Below, piece by piece: positions 1-9,700 of a stretch of 64,000 nt of DNA. A model generated the notes under the pieces. The model was not told where the DNA came from, did not search any database, and saw only the letters and a list, made by a program, of their open reading frames with translations. Source of the stretch: Hippopus hippopus (Eukaryota > Mollusca > Bivalvia > Cardiida > Cardiidae). The position numbers and the translations under genes are program-made. The stretch is from NCBI GenBank assembly GCA_946811185.2, contig OX328113.1:2046001-2110000 (forward strand), written 5' to 3'. Within the stretch, counting starts at the first letter, position 1. Each line of letters begins with the position of its first letter.

Positions 1-480
1 ATCTATATAGTCAATAAAACAGCTGATAGGAAGGAAAAGGTGTAGTGTATTCTAAAAATAGAATGCTATAAATAGAACACTGCACTGCAGATTTTGCTTG
101 AGTTGCCGATGTGAGGAAGGCAAATGATTGTTTTCAAGATTTTTTAATCCTTTGGTTTACCATCCATCATTGTAATTTATTGAAAAATATTTGTAAAGAA
201 TATCTCCAGCTGTAAGAAGAGGTAATTCTGCTTTATTTTACGACTATTCATGTATTGAGAATCAGTACTGATCGTCTGACGTCATTTAAACAAATAAGCA
301 GACGCTTTACCTGTGGAAAAAAAGACAGATTTTCGTGGGATAAAGAGGTGGATTTAGCGAGTTAGTAACAGATATGGATCATAACACTCTGCTGTCTTGT
401 CTAAATTTACAAAGTTGATAAAGGATAACTGGCATCACCCTTTGTCTTAGATAGCCAATATTTCATGAATATAGCCAGGT
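1..480. other. AT-rich sequence, nothing recognised
   Basis: No splice-bounded open frame or repeat I can name. Probably intron of the gene whose last exons follow at 1246. A TGACGTCA octamer (CRE core) occurs near 280. Confidence 0.4.
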
Positions 481-750
481 CGGGAATTTTTTAAGGCGAA
501 GTTTTTTCGCCGTGCAAGCTTGACGAGGCAAAGTTGAGCCATCGAAGGTGACTTCTTCGCCCACGTCACCTTGTAGCTTGTTCCCTGCTTCACCTTTTCT
601 CCACTTGTCTCGTGAGTTGAGACAAAAACTGAAGAACTGCCTATAAAAAAAAAACTTTCGCCACTTATTTTCGCCAGTTTAAGAAAAAATTCGCCACTTG
701 TTCAGAATTTTCGCATTTGGCGAAAATGGCGAACGGCAGCGCGGGCCCTG
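480..750 (-). repeat. hAT-like non-autonomous element or fragment
   Basis: The right end, read on the minus strand, begins CAGGGCCCGCGCTG and continues with repeated GGCGAA/TTCGCC words. A related end, CAGGGCTCCCGCTG, is found on the plus strand at 9085 followed by the same GCGCCAAATGCGAAAAT block. A CAGGG-type terminus is usual for hAT elements. The left edge is uncertain and no target duplication was found. Confidence 0.45.
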
Positions 751-1245
751 GTACAGGAGAAAACACTTGTCAACAGTATGTTCTCCTTTTCTCAGAATGT
801 TTTCAACCTTGCATAGACAAAACGCATCGCACCGTGTCATCTCTACTTTGAAATCATATACAGTTATTTACAAGAAAATGTAGATGTACGAAACGTTCAT
901 TTGTTTACGTCTGCGCTGAAGTGTTGCAGAATTATCTCCCTTGAACTTGGACATCTTGTTTGTATACAGTAGCACGAAAGATTTCAAAATGTTTCTTCTT
1001 TATCAAAGCACTTGACGTTGATATTTAGTCACTTTTACTGATAGTTCGATTTTTTTTTGTTCAGCATGTTAGCGTTTAGTTGGAAATTCCAATGTACTTT
1101 GTAAATCGTATGAGAATTCAATAATTAGTTTGCTTTATAACGAAACGTCAATTTCTATTCGTAGGTTCAGTAAAACGAAAAACTCTAATACATGTACATG
1201 TACATCTTTCTTTCTTTCTTATGATTTATTTATTTATTTGGTAAG

Positions 1246-1398
1246 TTGGAAGTCCCCAAATACAAACCCTACGAGCCAACTCCGATGCATCACGAGTACA
1301 AGGAGTATAAAGGACCTTACATAGATCCACTGACGGGAAAACAGTATAAAAAGGACAAACAGAAGAAAATAGTCGAGGAAAAGGAACCAGAACCTGAG
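1246..1398 (+). CDS. penultimate coding exon of an unrecognised gene
   Basis: A 153-nt open segment bounded by an acceptor AG (1244-1245, after a T-rich tract) and a donor GTAAGA (1399). It is phase 0 at both ends. The 51 encoded residues start LEVPKYKPYEP and contain EYKGPYIDPLTGKQYKK followed by a lysine/glutamate-rich tail; the composition is that of a small, charged, tyrosine/proline-rich protein. It joins in frame to the exon at 2207. I do not recognise the family. An ATG inside the exon could be a start, but the coding quality before it suggests upstream exons outside the window or missed. Confidence 0.5.
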
Positions 1399-1721
1399 GT
1401 AAGATGAAACTGCACACAAAAAAACGTGCGCAAAAAAATGATGATGATGATGATGACGATGATGATGATGATGATGATGAGTATTTGGTTTACTAGATAA
1501 ATTTAAGCCTTCAGATTAAAGTTGTCACTGAAAATAACTGGGAAGAACTTTTGGTCGAGATTCGAGCTTGCTAATCCTTGACTGCAAGCCTTGTGACCGG
1601 TGGGTGCATCATCACAGACAATCATACGATGGAGAATCATTTGGCGAAATAGAGAGAAACACTTCGATTTGGTGTTACAAGCACTTTCTCCTTTCCCTAT
1701 GGAAATTTCTCTTTAAAAAAC
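1399..1721 (+). other. intron sequence with GAT/ATG microsatellite
   Basis: Intron between the two exons of the left-edge gene. A (GAT)n-type run occupies about 1438-1480. Nothing else is recognisable up to the MITE at 1722. Confidence 0.5.
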
Positions 1722-1931
1722 GACATAATTTTGGTCTGGTCAAAATTAAAATCATTCATAGACGAAAAATTCGGTGTTCCAGAAATGACGGTATTTGTCT
1801 TTAATATTGTGGAAACCACTGTGGGAAAAAGAGAAAATACTGGTTACCAGCATTTTCTCCTTTTTCCAGTGTTTTCTAAAGACGTTTTTTTCAGGATCAG
1901 ATCAACACTGGATGATTTAGTAAAACGTTAA
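1722..1931 (-). repeat. family A TTAA MITE, diverged copy
   Basis: Minus-orientation copy: the GGTCAAAATTAAAATCATT block on the left, a palindrome of AGAAAATACTGGTTACCAGCATTTT type around 1830-1875, and a decayed GGTAAAGGGTTAA-like end at 1920-1931. It lies in the intron of the left-edge gene. Confidence 0.7.
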
Positions 1932-1944
1932 ATGATAAAAACGC

Positions 1945-2192
1945 ATTATTCAATTGAAGCATCTCCGAAGTCCATCATACCAAGGAAACCATCACATACT
2001 TACGGATCCATAACAGTCAGAACCGTAGGAACCGACTTAATCATGAGGTAGACTGGTCCTTGGACATACAGAAAATTGACCAATAGCGAAAAGTTTCGGC
2101 CCAGGTCAGCCTGCGCGGACTGCGCAGGCTGACCTGGGTCGATACTTTTCGCAGATGCATGAAGCCCCCTTTTCACAGAGCATGGTTCAATT
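1945..2192. repeat. family C foldback element
   Basis: Ends AGCCCCCTTTTCACAGAGCA at 2162-2181. Its core is a strong palindrome at about 2101-2145: GCCCAGGTCAGCCTGCGCGG on one side, CGCAGGCTGACCTGGG on the other. It ends about 15 bp before the acceptor of the next exon (2207). Confidence 0.75.
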
Positions 2193-2206
2193 TTTTTTTC
2201 CTTCAG

Positions 2207-2320
2207 ATACCGGCAGAGCCAGACAAACCCACGCCTAAAGTTTTTATACCGTATACCTTCGGAAACACAACCGGAAGTACGAAACGATCCATTCGGATTA
2301 TGGACAATCTTGACTTTTGA
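2207..2320 (+). CDS. terminal coding exon of an unrecognised gene
   Basis: Acceptor TTTTTTTTTCCTTCAG ends at 2206. The frame continues from the exon at 1246-1398 in phase 0 for 37 codons and stops at TGA 2318-2320. The residues begin IPAEPDKPTPKVFIPYTFGN and end RIMDNLDF. The product is unrecognised. The acceptor quality and frame agreement support a real spliced gene, but neither exon matches a family I can name, so function is left blank. Confidence 0.5.
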   Translation: MPAEPDKPTPKVFIPYTFGNTTGSTKRSIRIMDNLDF

Positions 2321-2380
2321 GCAAAACTATACAGATAGACAGATTGACAAGTGAAATGGTCTCGATTTGATGCTGGCATC

Positions 2381-2382
<2 letters not shown>

Positions 2383-2436
<54 letters not shown>

Positions 2437-2530
2437 CACACACAGACAGACAGACAGACAGATAGAGAAACAGAGAGACAGAGAGAGAGAGAGAGACACA
2501 CACACACACATACAGACACAGACAGACATG
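2383..2530. repeat. GA / GACA / CA compound microsatellite
   Basis: Runs of (GA)n, (GACA)n, (CA)n, then (GA)n and (CA)n again, 63 bp after the stop of the left-edge gene. It gives open frames on both strands that are low-complexity artefacts. Confidence 0.95.
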
Positions 2531-3030
2531 ATAGACACAGCGAGAAATGGTAGTCAAATTTAACTCTTAACCAACCATTAAATACTCCCCGTGCTTTCAT
2601 GGCTCTGAGAAAGCTGAGAAAGAAATCTTTTTCAAAATATTGTGTTCCTTCTGTTGTTTCTATCCTTTCGTAGACCTAACTGAATTTGTCGTCTGCAAAT
2701 GATTTCAGTATTGAAAGGGTGTAAAATTTTGTTGTCTCGAAAAGAAGTACGAGAATATTTTCAGAATACCAATACATGTATTTGCTTCCACAATAACATA
2801 TTAGATCTATATATAGTGCATTTCTCACTTAAATGTCATACAATGTTCAAGCGTAAGTGGAGTCCTCAAAACCGTTTGAAACAACGTCCTTCCGAGATGG
2901 AAAGTAAACCGTTGACGTAATTTATAGAGTTTATGTTCCCTTTTTGTAACTAACTATTCTGAATACCGTTCTATTAATAAACAAAAAAAATTCGCTAAAA
3001 CAGTTTGTCTCAGTCAATCAGCTAGCTAGT
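2531..3030 (+). other. probable 3' untranslated/intergenic sequence with AATAAA
   Basis: An AATAAA hexamer at 2976-2981 is followed by an A-run and is the best candidate poly(A) signal for the gene ending at 2320. No coding segment seen. Confidence 0.35.
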
Positions 3031-3039
3031 TGTGGAATT

Positions 3040-3480
3040 AGGTATAGGAGCACTCGTCACAACTCGGCCGATTCCGTACCTACATCTAACCTCGTCTGTA
3101 TCGAGGGGATTTTCATTTTCAAATACTAACAGTCACATGATCTTACACATGGTGGCGCCCTCTAAATCTATTAGTAACGGCGATATTAGCCACGGTGATA
3201 AGCAACCTGTCGCTGAAAAACGCAAACGTAATCGATAGATTGAGTTAGAAAACAAATGTACAAAATGTGTGTCATGGGAAATGTACTTTGAAAGATTCTT
3301 ACGGAAAATTGTGAGTAGTGTTTGCTTTCTAAGTGGAGTGGTAAGGTTTTAAGAACGGTGAAGCGGTGTACTTTCGGCGAAGAAATGTACCGCGTGGGTG
3401 CTTACCAAGCTACTAGGTACAGCCGAGGGACTTGCTCACCGGATCACCCGAGGTTTGCCGAATGGGTATAGGAATAATCT
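3040..3480 (+). repeat. interspersed repeat (pair with 17990-18380)
   Basis: Shares with the minus strand of 17990-18380, in order, the words CAACTCGGCCGATTC, GTACCTACATCTAACCTCGT, the GTAACGG...GCGATA block, and AGCGGTGTACTT. The AACTCGGCCGATTC word also occurs in the inverted structure at 49708-49822. Class unknown. Confidence 0.65.
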
Positions 3481-3696
3481 CCGAATGCACCCTCATTATC
3501 TTCCGCTAGGTGGCATTTTTCAAATACATACCTATCTGATTTGGGCATTCTGGGTACAAAATCGGACTACTTTTCAAAAGGGCAACCGTTATTCGAATTT
3601 CAAAATATAATAAAACGTTTACTGGATATTTAAAACGCTACCCGGTACGATTTATCCAACCATGGTTAGCTAGCAAATAACCTGTGCACCAATCAT

Positions 3697-3904
3697 TTAA
3701 CTCATAGGCTAAGCTCGACTCGCTGACCTTTTGCGGACAGTGTATATCAAGATCAGACTGCACAGAATGTGCAGTCTGGTCTTGGATCTACACTGTCCGA
3801 TAAGGAGATATGATTCCCAAAAACATAACTTTAAAATAGCAATATTTGGGTTTTTACTCTCGAATCGAAAATTTCATTTCAGTTATTTAGCAGGATAAGG
3901 GTTC
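3697..3904 (+). repeat. family B TTAA MITE
   Basis: Begins TTAACTCATAGGCTAAG and ends AGCAGGATAAGGGTTC (end slightly decayed from GGGTTAA). The central palindrome at about 3748-3792 is built on GATCAAGATCAGACTGCACA and its complement. Confidence 0.8.
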
Positions 3905-4435
3905 ATAAACACAGTCCAAGTAGGCTTGGATCCTAGACAATATTTTGTTGATAAGTCTTTGGAAAAAACCTGCACAAATTCTGGTTTTCCTTTAATCTAT
4001 ATTTAGAAACTGTATACAAATATTTGCAGTAAACGATGGTATTTTTAAAACTATTTTTTCCTGTTTGACAAAAACAACTTTTTAAGAAATTTGAAGCGAA
4101 AAACATGCTATGAACACTAGAAGACGATGATAATCTGACCTGACGCGAGAAGAAGAAGAAGAAGAAGAAGAAGATGATGATGATGATGATGATGTTGATG
4201 TTGATGATGATGATGATGACTGGGAAGAGGAGGAGAAGGAGGATCACTTCTACGAAATACTTAAAAAATCTCAACGTATACAGATACAAAAAATAATTAA
4301 AGATACAGTATGAACGTACCTTACCGACTGTCAAAGGGAAGTAACTCATCTTAAAAAGAACACAAAATCAAAAATTGAGTTATCTCCCATTAGTTATATT
4401 TTAAAATATTTGCTTGTATGACCATTGTTGAAAGC
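3905..4435. other. unique sequence with (AAG)n/(ATG)n microsatellite
   Basis: A compound AAG/ATG/GTTGAT microsatellite runs about 4145-4250. The long minus-strand frame across it is a product of the repeat. Nothing else seen. Confidence 0.6.
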
Positions 4436-4439
4436 ACGA

Positions 4440-4600
4440 GGCGTCTTCAAAATCGACACTCAACGCACTTTTGCGGAAAGTGTAAGTCAAGATCACACTT
4501 CATAGAACGTGTAGTCTATTCTTGGATCTACAATATTTGATCACATTAGGATTTTTCTTTGAATGAATCGCAAAATGTGGGTTTTAATTTCTTTTTTATT
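4440..4600 (+). repeat. family B MITE fragment
   Basis: Decayed palindrome AAGATCACACTTCATAGAAC / GTGTAGTCTATTCTTGGATC and GGACAG-like flank. Both termini are lost. Confidence 0.55.
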
Positions 4601-4896
4601 TTTGGCTGGTCAACATTTTACATGTAACATAGAGTCTAGTCATATTCAAATCTATATCTGAGACACACAGGCTACCCTGTTTCTCAACCCATAGAAATTA
4701 CTATTGGGCCTGACCTGAAATTTACACGCAAGCTATTGAGCAATTTTAGGGTTTAAGTCGTTTTCAATGGTAATTCAGTTATATCTCGGAGGAAAGTGTG
4801 CCTATCCATGCGTTTCTGAAGTTTAACTAATACTTGTAGTTCTAAATACAATAATTTTCTCCTAATCACCGACTGTTTTCCCTATTTATTTATATG

Positions 4897-5116
4897 AGCC
4901 ATGCTCTGTGAAACAGGGGCTTAATACATTTGCAAAAAGGTATTGACCTGGGCCGAACCTTTTTGCTGTAAGTCAATTTTCTGCATGTAAAAGGACCAGT
5001 GTACTTCATGGTTCAGTCGGCTGTTATATTAAAATGGGTTTTATGGACCCATAATACTGTGATAATTTGCTTGGAGATGAATTAAACCCCCTTTTGCCAA
5101 AGCACGGCTAACAACA
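4897..5116. repeat. family C foldback element
   Basis: Begins GAGCCATGCTCTGTGAAAC and ends CCCCCTTTTGCCAAAGCACG. The internal palindrome has largely decayed. Confidence 0.7.
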
Positions 5117-5220
5117 CTCTTTCCAAGCAAATGGCTGTCTGTTGACTTAAAGGAATTACGAAATAGTTTTTCATGACGAAAGGGGATCTTTCTCCTGTGT
5201 GACGAAACTTGTTGATGCAA

Positions 5221-5525
5221 TAACCCTTTACCAAACGACAAAATTTTGGACTTGTCCATTTTCAAAGCATTTGCAGGCGACAGATTAAATTTAGCTCAAA
5301 AGGTAGGCCTAAAAGTTGTCAGAGAAAGGGTAGAAAACATTGTGGGAAATGGAGATAATGCTGGTAACCAGCGTTTTCCCCTTTTACCACAATGTTTTCA
5401 AAAGCTTTCTTCCTCAGGGTCGTTAAGACTCGGGATTGTGTGCAAAGTGTTTGGCGTGCCACAATATTTCAAAAGCCTTCTTCCTCTTTGTCGTTAACAC
5501 TCTGGCTTGTGTAGCAAAGGGTTAA
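5221..5525 (-). repeat. family A MITE with a partially duplicated end
   Basis: Minus orientation. Left end TAACCCTTTACCAAACGACA, palindrome at 5338-5396. The AAAAGCTTTCTTCCTCAGGG...GTGTG end segment then occurs twice (about 5398-5455 and 5468-5525), so the right arm is tandemly duplicated. Confidence 0.75.
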
Positions 5526-5534
5526 CGGACGAAA

Positions 5535-5600
5535 ACAGGGGCTTTTGTGGACCATAAAGATCAAGATCAGACTGCACGTTCTGATCTTAGATCTACAACG
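5535..5600 (+). repeat. family B MITE core fragment
   Basis: Contains AAGATCAAGATCAGACTGCA and TGATCTTAGATCTACA only. The ends are missing. Confidence 0.5.
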
Positions 5601-5605
5601 TATGC

Positions 5606-5832
5606 TTAGCCCTTTACCACACAATGACGACTTTTAACACCTCTGATAAAGAAGGCTTTTGAAAACATTGTGGGAAAAGGAGAAAATGCTGGTTACCAGC
5701 ATTTTCTCCTTTTCCCACAATGTTTTCTACTCTATCAAAGAAAAATCAATTCGTATGAGCCACATTGAAACTGTCATCTGCAAATGCTTTCAATCCGGAC
5801 AGGTCTAAAATTGTCGTGTGGTAAAGGGTTAA
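5606..5832 (+). repeat. family A TTAA MITE, full length
   Basis: CCCTTTACCACACAATG at the left, GTGTGGTAAAGGGTTAA at the right. The intact central palindrome at 5672-5727 reads GGTTACC at its centre. Confidence 0.85.
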
Positions 5833-6379
5833 ATCAAGCGATGAAAGAGAGGAAAGAGTTAAAGCATGGGTCTAGATCTATTCACATTAAAGATGAGTTT
5901 TCTTTTTGTGAGGAAGAAAATGAAACATAGGTCTACGGTCTGGACAGATCTAGATCTTGTCTTGTTCAATTGTTCACTTGTGACAAGTGGGCCTGATCCC
6001 GAGTACCCAATTCTCCAACGCATCCTGTAGCTTTTATAATACAGATCTAGATCTATCAGGATCACTTTATAAATAACTAGATCTAGCAATGTAAATTCAG
6101 ACCAGTAGATTCAGGTCAGGGATCTTACATACACATATACGATCCCTGTTCAGATCTAACCGGAATTTATTGAAAGAAGAAACTAGATCTAGATTCTTGA
6201 TCTCTATCTTTTCGTAAGTTTTACAGAATTGAAAATTAATTCTCTATGAAAAAAGAACTGTAACACATAGACTAGACAGTATAAAACTGATTTGGAGGTG
6301 CTCAAATATTATTAAAATTCTGTCTGTCTTGTTAGATCTAGATCTAAGTTTACGTTCTTGAAAATATTTATGCGACACG
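5833..6379. other. sequence rich in AGATCTAGATCT words
   Basis: AGATCTAGATC/GATCTAGATC motifs recur many times (for example near 5870, 5945, 6040, 6075, 6185, 6335). No gene or known repeat recognised. It lies just upstream of the presumed HIVEP promoter. Confidence 0.4.
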
Positions 6380-6667
6380 CTCGGTATTTTGCGCGGGAAG
6401 AGATGCCTCGTTTTGATTTCAGAAAAACCACAAGGTGAATGACGTCATTGGCCTACATTCTATAGCCGATCGAATTTCCCAGGGAGTTTCACAACAATTT
6501 AGCTGCAAGAGAAACGTGATTCAAAGAAACAATGGTGGTATTTGATAGTTACGGATATTTGGAAGGCATTCGTTGTAGATGAAGGCCAAGGTTTTTCCGG
6601 ACTCGAAAGTAATTAGAGGGAACCCACATTTCTACATGTTTTTGTTTTGATCGGTCGCCATTGGGGA
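6380..6667 (+). promoter_or_regulatory. presumed promoter and 5' leader of the HIVEP/schnurri gene
   Basis: Relatively CpG-rich for this window, with a CRE octamer TGACGTCA at 6440-6447 followed directly by TTGGCC. It lies upstream of the first ATG of the reconstructed gene. Placement is inference from the coding start. The transcription start cannot be seen. Confidence 0.35.
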
Positions 6668-6707
6668 ATGCCACGTCGAAGATCGTTCGTTTCATCACCA
6701 TTTAAAA
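6668..6707 (+). CDS. HIVEP: HIVEP exon 1 (start codon)
   Basis: ATG followed by codons for PRRRSFVSSPFK, then one base before donor GTACGT (6708). The MPR-plus-basic start resembles the MPR start of vertebrate HIVEP proteins, and the 1-base overhang fits exon 2 exactly. Chosen on those two grounds; a different first exon cannot be excluded. Confidence 0.6.
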
Positions 6708-9700
6708 GTACGTTAATTTATAATTTGCATAATTTATTAGTGTTTGAATTTTTACAAACATGCGCATACCAAGATGCTTTGGTGTTTTGTTGTGTTGATT
6801 AAAGCTGTCGAGACGAGTTTTCCAATTAATCGTTTTGAACGGCACCTCGAATCCGGGAAACACCCTTGTCCTTGAGCAAATGATCGGGGTTACCCGCGTT
6901 CAGTATCATCACTTGCAGGAATTATAGACTTACTTCATGGTCAAAGCTCGTTCTATTTATTGAAATATTCAGTATATTCTAGGATGTAGGTTTTGTTTAA
7001 GTTCGGTGAAGCTCACAGGATGAAAGCGGGAAGTTTGGGAATTTCCAGAGGCAAATACCGACATGGTATTTCCTCCGCGCGTTCGATTTTCCACTCGGAT
7101 GAGTTCATTTCGGAAATGGGCATACTGGTTATCGTTCCAATCATATGTAAACAACAGTAAATGCATCAAAATGTAGAAATTAGTTTAGAGAATGTTAAAA
7201 AAAAACGTATTCGTTGACTGCAATGAAGATTATAAACCTTTGAAATAGATGAAAAAGTAAGATTTGTATGTTGATTAATGTTGTCCCCATCGAATTTAAA
7301 AATAGAATCGCCCCGTTCTCGACCAATCAGCGAGCTCGAGGTTCCGAAAGCTGTAAAAAGATGACTAATGCTATCAGAACTGCGCATGATGAAAAAAGTC
7401 ATCATAAAAATTAAAAGCAACTCGAAAACACGATTTTAAGTTAGGAAACACGATTTGATTTTATTAATTTTGTTCTATATCAGATAGAATAATGGAAACC
7501 CCATTCCTTATCAGGACAGACATCAGCTTGTGACGTCAATGCCCGTAAAGGAGGTCATTAAGGGGATGCTTTTAAAATGAGGCCTCAAGTGGGGTTCATA
7601 CAAATTAAAATTAAAGCAAAATCCCTAGGCTAGAAAGCCAAGCAAAAAATAAAGATGTTTTCGGTGAGATTGAACTAAGCATTATCAAATACAGCAAAAT
7701 GTATTGTACATACTTAATATGAGGGGCTTTTATCTTTCAATATGTGCAATTTACTGCCATAATCTGGATTTTGTGTAGAAATATTTAGATCTAGGTTTTT
7801 TTCCCCAAGTCAGAAATTGGACATTGCATTTTTTCGTGCCTCCCAGAACAGAGTCCACAAGCGTCTACACGCTAAATAAATTTGAGCTATGCTTTGTAGA
7901 AAAGGGGCTGAATGCATCTGCAAAAATGATCGACCAAGGTCAACTTGTGCAGGCTGACCTGTGTCGAAACCTTTTGCTTTTGATAAATATTCTGCATGTC
8001 AAATGATCATTCTACCTCATGATTCAGTTGTTTGTTATACATAATGGAATTTATGGATCAGTAATAAATGATAACACCTAATGACATAACCTCCCTTGTT
8101 TTCAGTGTAATATACCCATTATCAATTTTCTTATCTTATACATGTTTGATATCATAATTGCGTGATGTCACTTTTGACGTCATTTTGTTCGTATTTCATA
8201 GAAGTGAATGGGTTTCATGAATATCACGCCGTGTGCATCTATAGATGGATTTGGATCTTCTGATCTGTATAATATGTGAAATATCGTTATGTGATAAAAA
8301 AGATATGACATTCGTTGGTGTTTGAGATAAAATTGTATTAAACTCATCAAGGAAAAATGTTTTAAAGCTCGCCAAAGGCTGGGTTAATGACATTTTCCCT
8401 AGACTTGTTTCAATAACTTTTACCATAGGCGTCAACTTATGTCAGATCCCATATATCATGCAATCATGCAACATGGAGATGCATTAACCTCTTTGTATGG
8501 TACATGTACTTTCAGGGCAGTTCTCAGTAGATGAAGACATAGAACAAAGTCTAGAGACAAATCCACCTGTTAGTAAAAAAGGCAAGCTTGGTAAGTTTTA
8601 TCGTAAAATATGACTTCCCCAGCTGTAGGCACTTTTTTTGAAAAAAAATTGTGGGAATAGCAGCAACTGCTTGTTAAAAGCAGTTGTTCCTTTTACTGAA
8701 ACATCCAAGACTTCTGAAGAGAAATTTCAGTGTTTTAGTCATTCTTGTCGTCTGAAAATGCTTCCAATTTGGACGAGTGTTAAATTTTGTTGTTTGATAA
8801 AAGGCTATATAAAGAAAATGAAGAGGTGTTGTTCTATTGTCATAACATGTCATCATGCAAAATTGTGACATTTTCTGATACATTGATTATATCTGTCATT
8901 ACTGCATTCATAGCTGAAGGTTCTGGCTTTTGACCCACTTTTTGGTACTGATAACAAATGAATGAATAGAAATTAGTGATTGGTAAAAAATGTAGACAAG
9001 TTTATTCTAAGGGCCCCTGTGGTAATAAACTGGCTGTTACTGATATTCGTAACTATTGGACGGTTGCACGGCAGATACAATGGGCAGGGCTCCCGCTGTC
9101 GATCACCAGTGGCGCCAAATGCGAAAATTAAGAAAAAGTGGCGCTAAAAATGAAGCACTGGCGAATCTTCTGGCGACAAGTAAATGCCTATAAATCATTC
9201 TTAAAATATCTAAACTCCGACATAAACGGTATGTATCAAGTGTGAAGGATGCCTGTGTTACTGTTTATCACACCTAATTAAGCTGTCTTTCATTAATGGT
9301 TTTGTCTCATTACACACCATACTTGCATACACACCACACGATGCAAATCAATCGAATGTCGATTTGGCCACGCCCCATTGTGCACTCAGAATTTTCCACA
9401 CAATATCTACTGCGAGCCAATCAGAAATCAGATACAATATTTAATCACCGCCCATAATTTCTTAAACCGCGCCTTGATTCTGCCTTACCTGGTGAGCATT
9501 CTCTCACTGGCTAGCAATTTATTGTGTGTATTTAGCGATGTCATTAATGAAAAACATGAATATGGTATCGATTCGCTTATCTAGTGTAAAATGACAGATT
9601 TTGAAGTTAGCTGCTACCTTTTATGAAAATTTTGTACCAAATCATGTGGAAATACTTTTCCGAAAATTAACTGACATGAAAAATGTATCGTCGCAAAAAA

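Noticed and set aside
2203..2600. Several overlapping open frames on both strands
   Set aside because: They translate the GA/GACA/CA microsatellite and are low-complexity artefacts.
3933..4349. 138-codon minus-strand frame
   Set aside because: Runs through an AAG/ATG microsatellite (poly-Phe and poly-Ile stretches); no splice or family support.
5246..5497. 83-codon frame spanning a MITE
   Set aside because: Chance frame across family A; many copies give similar short frames containing ENIVGKGENAGNQHFLLFPQ, which is the translated palindrome.
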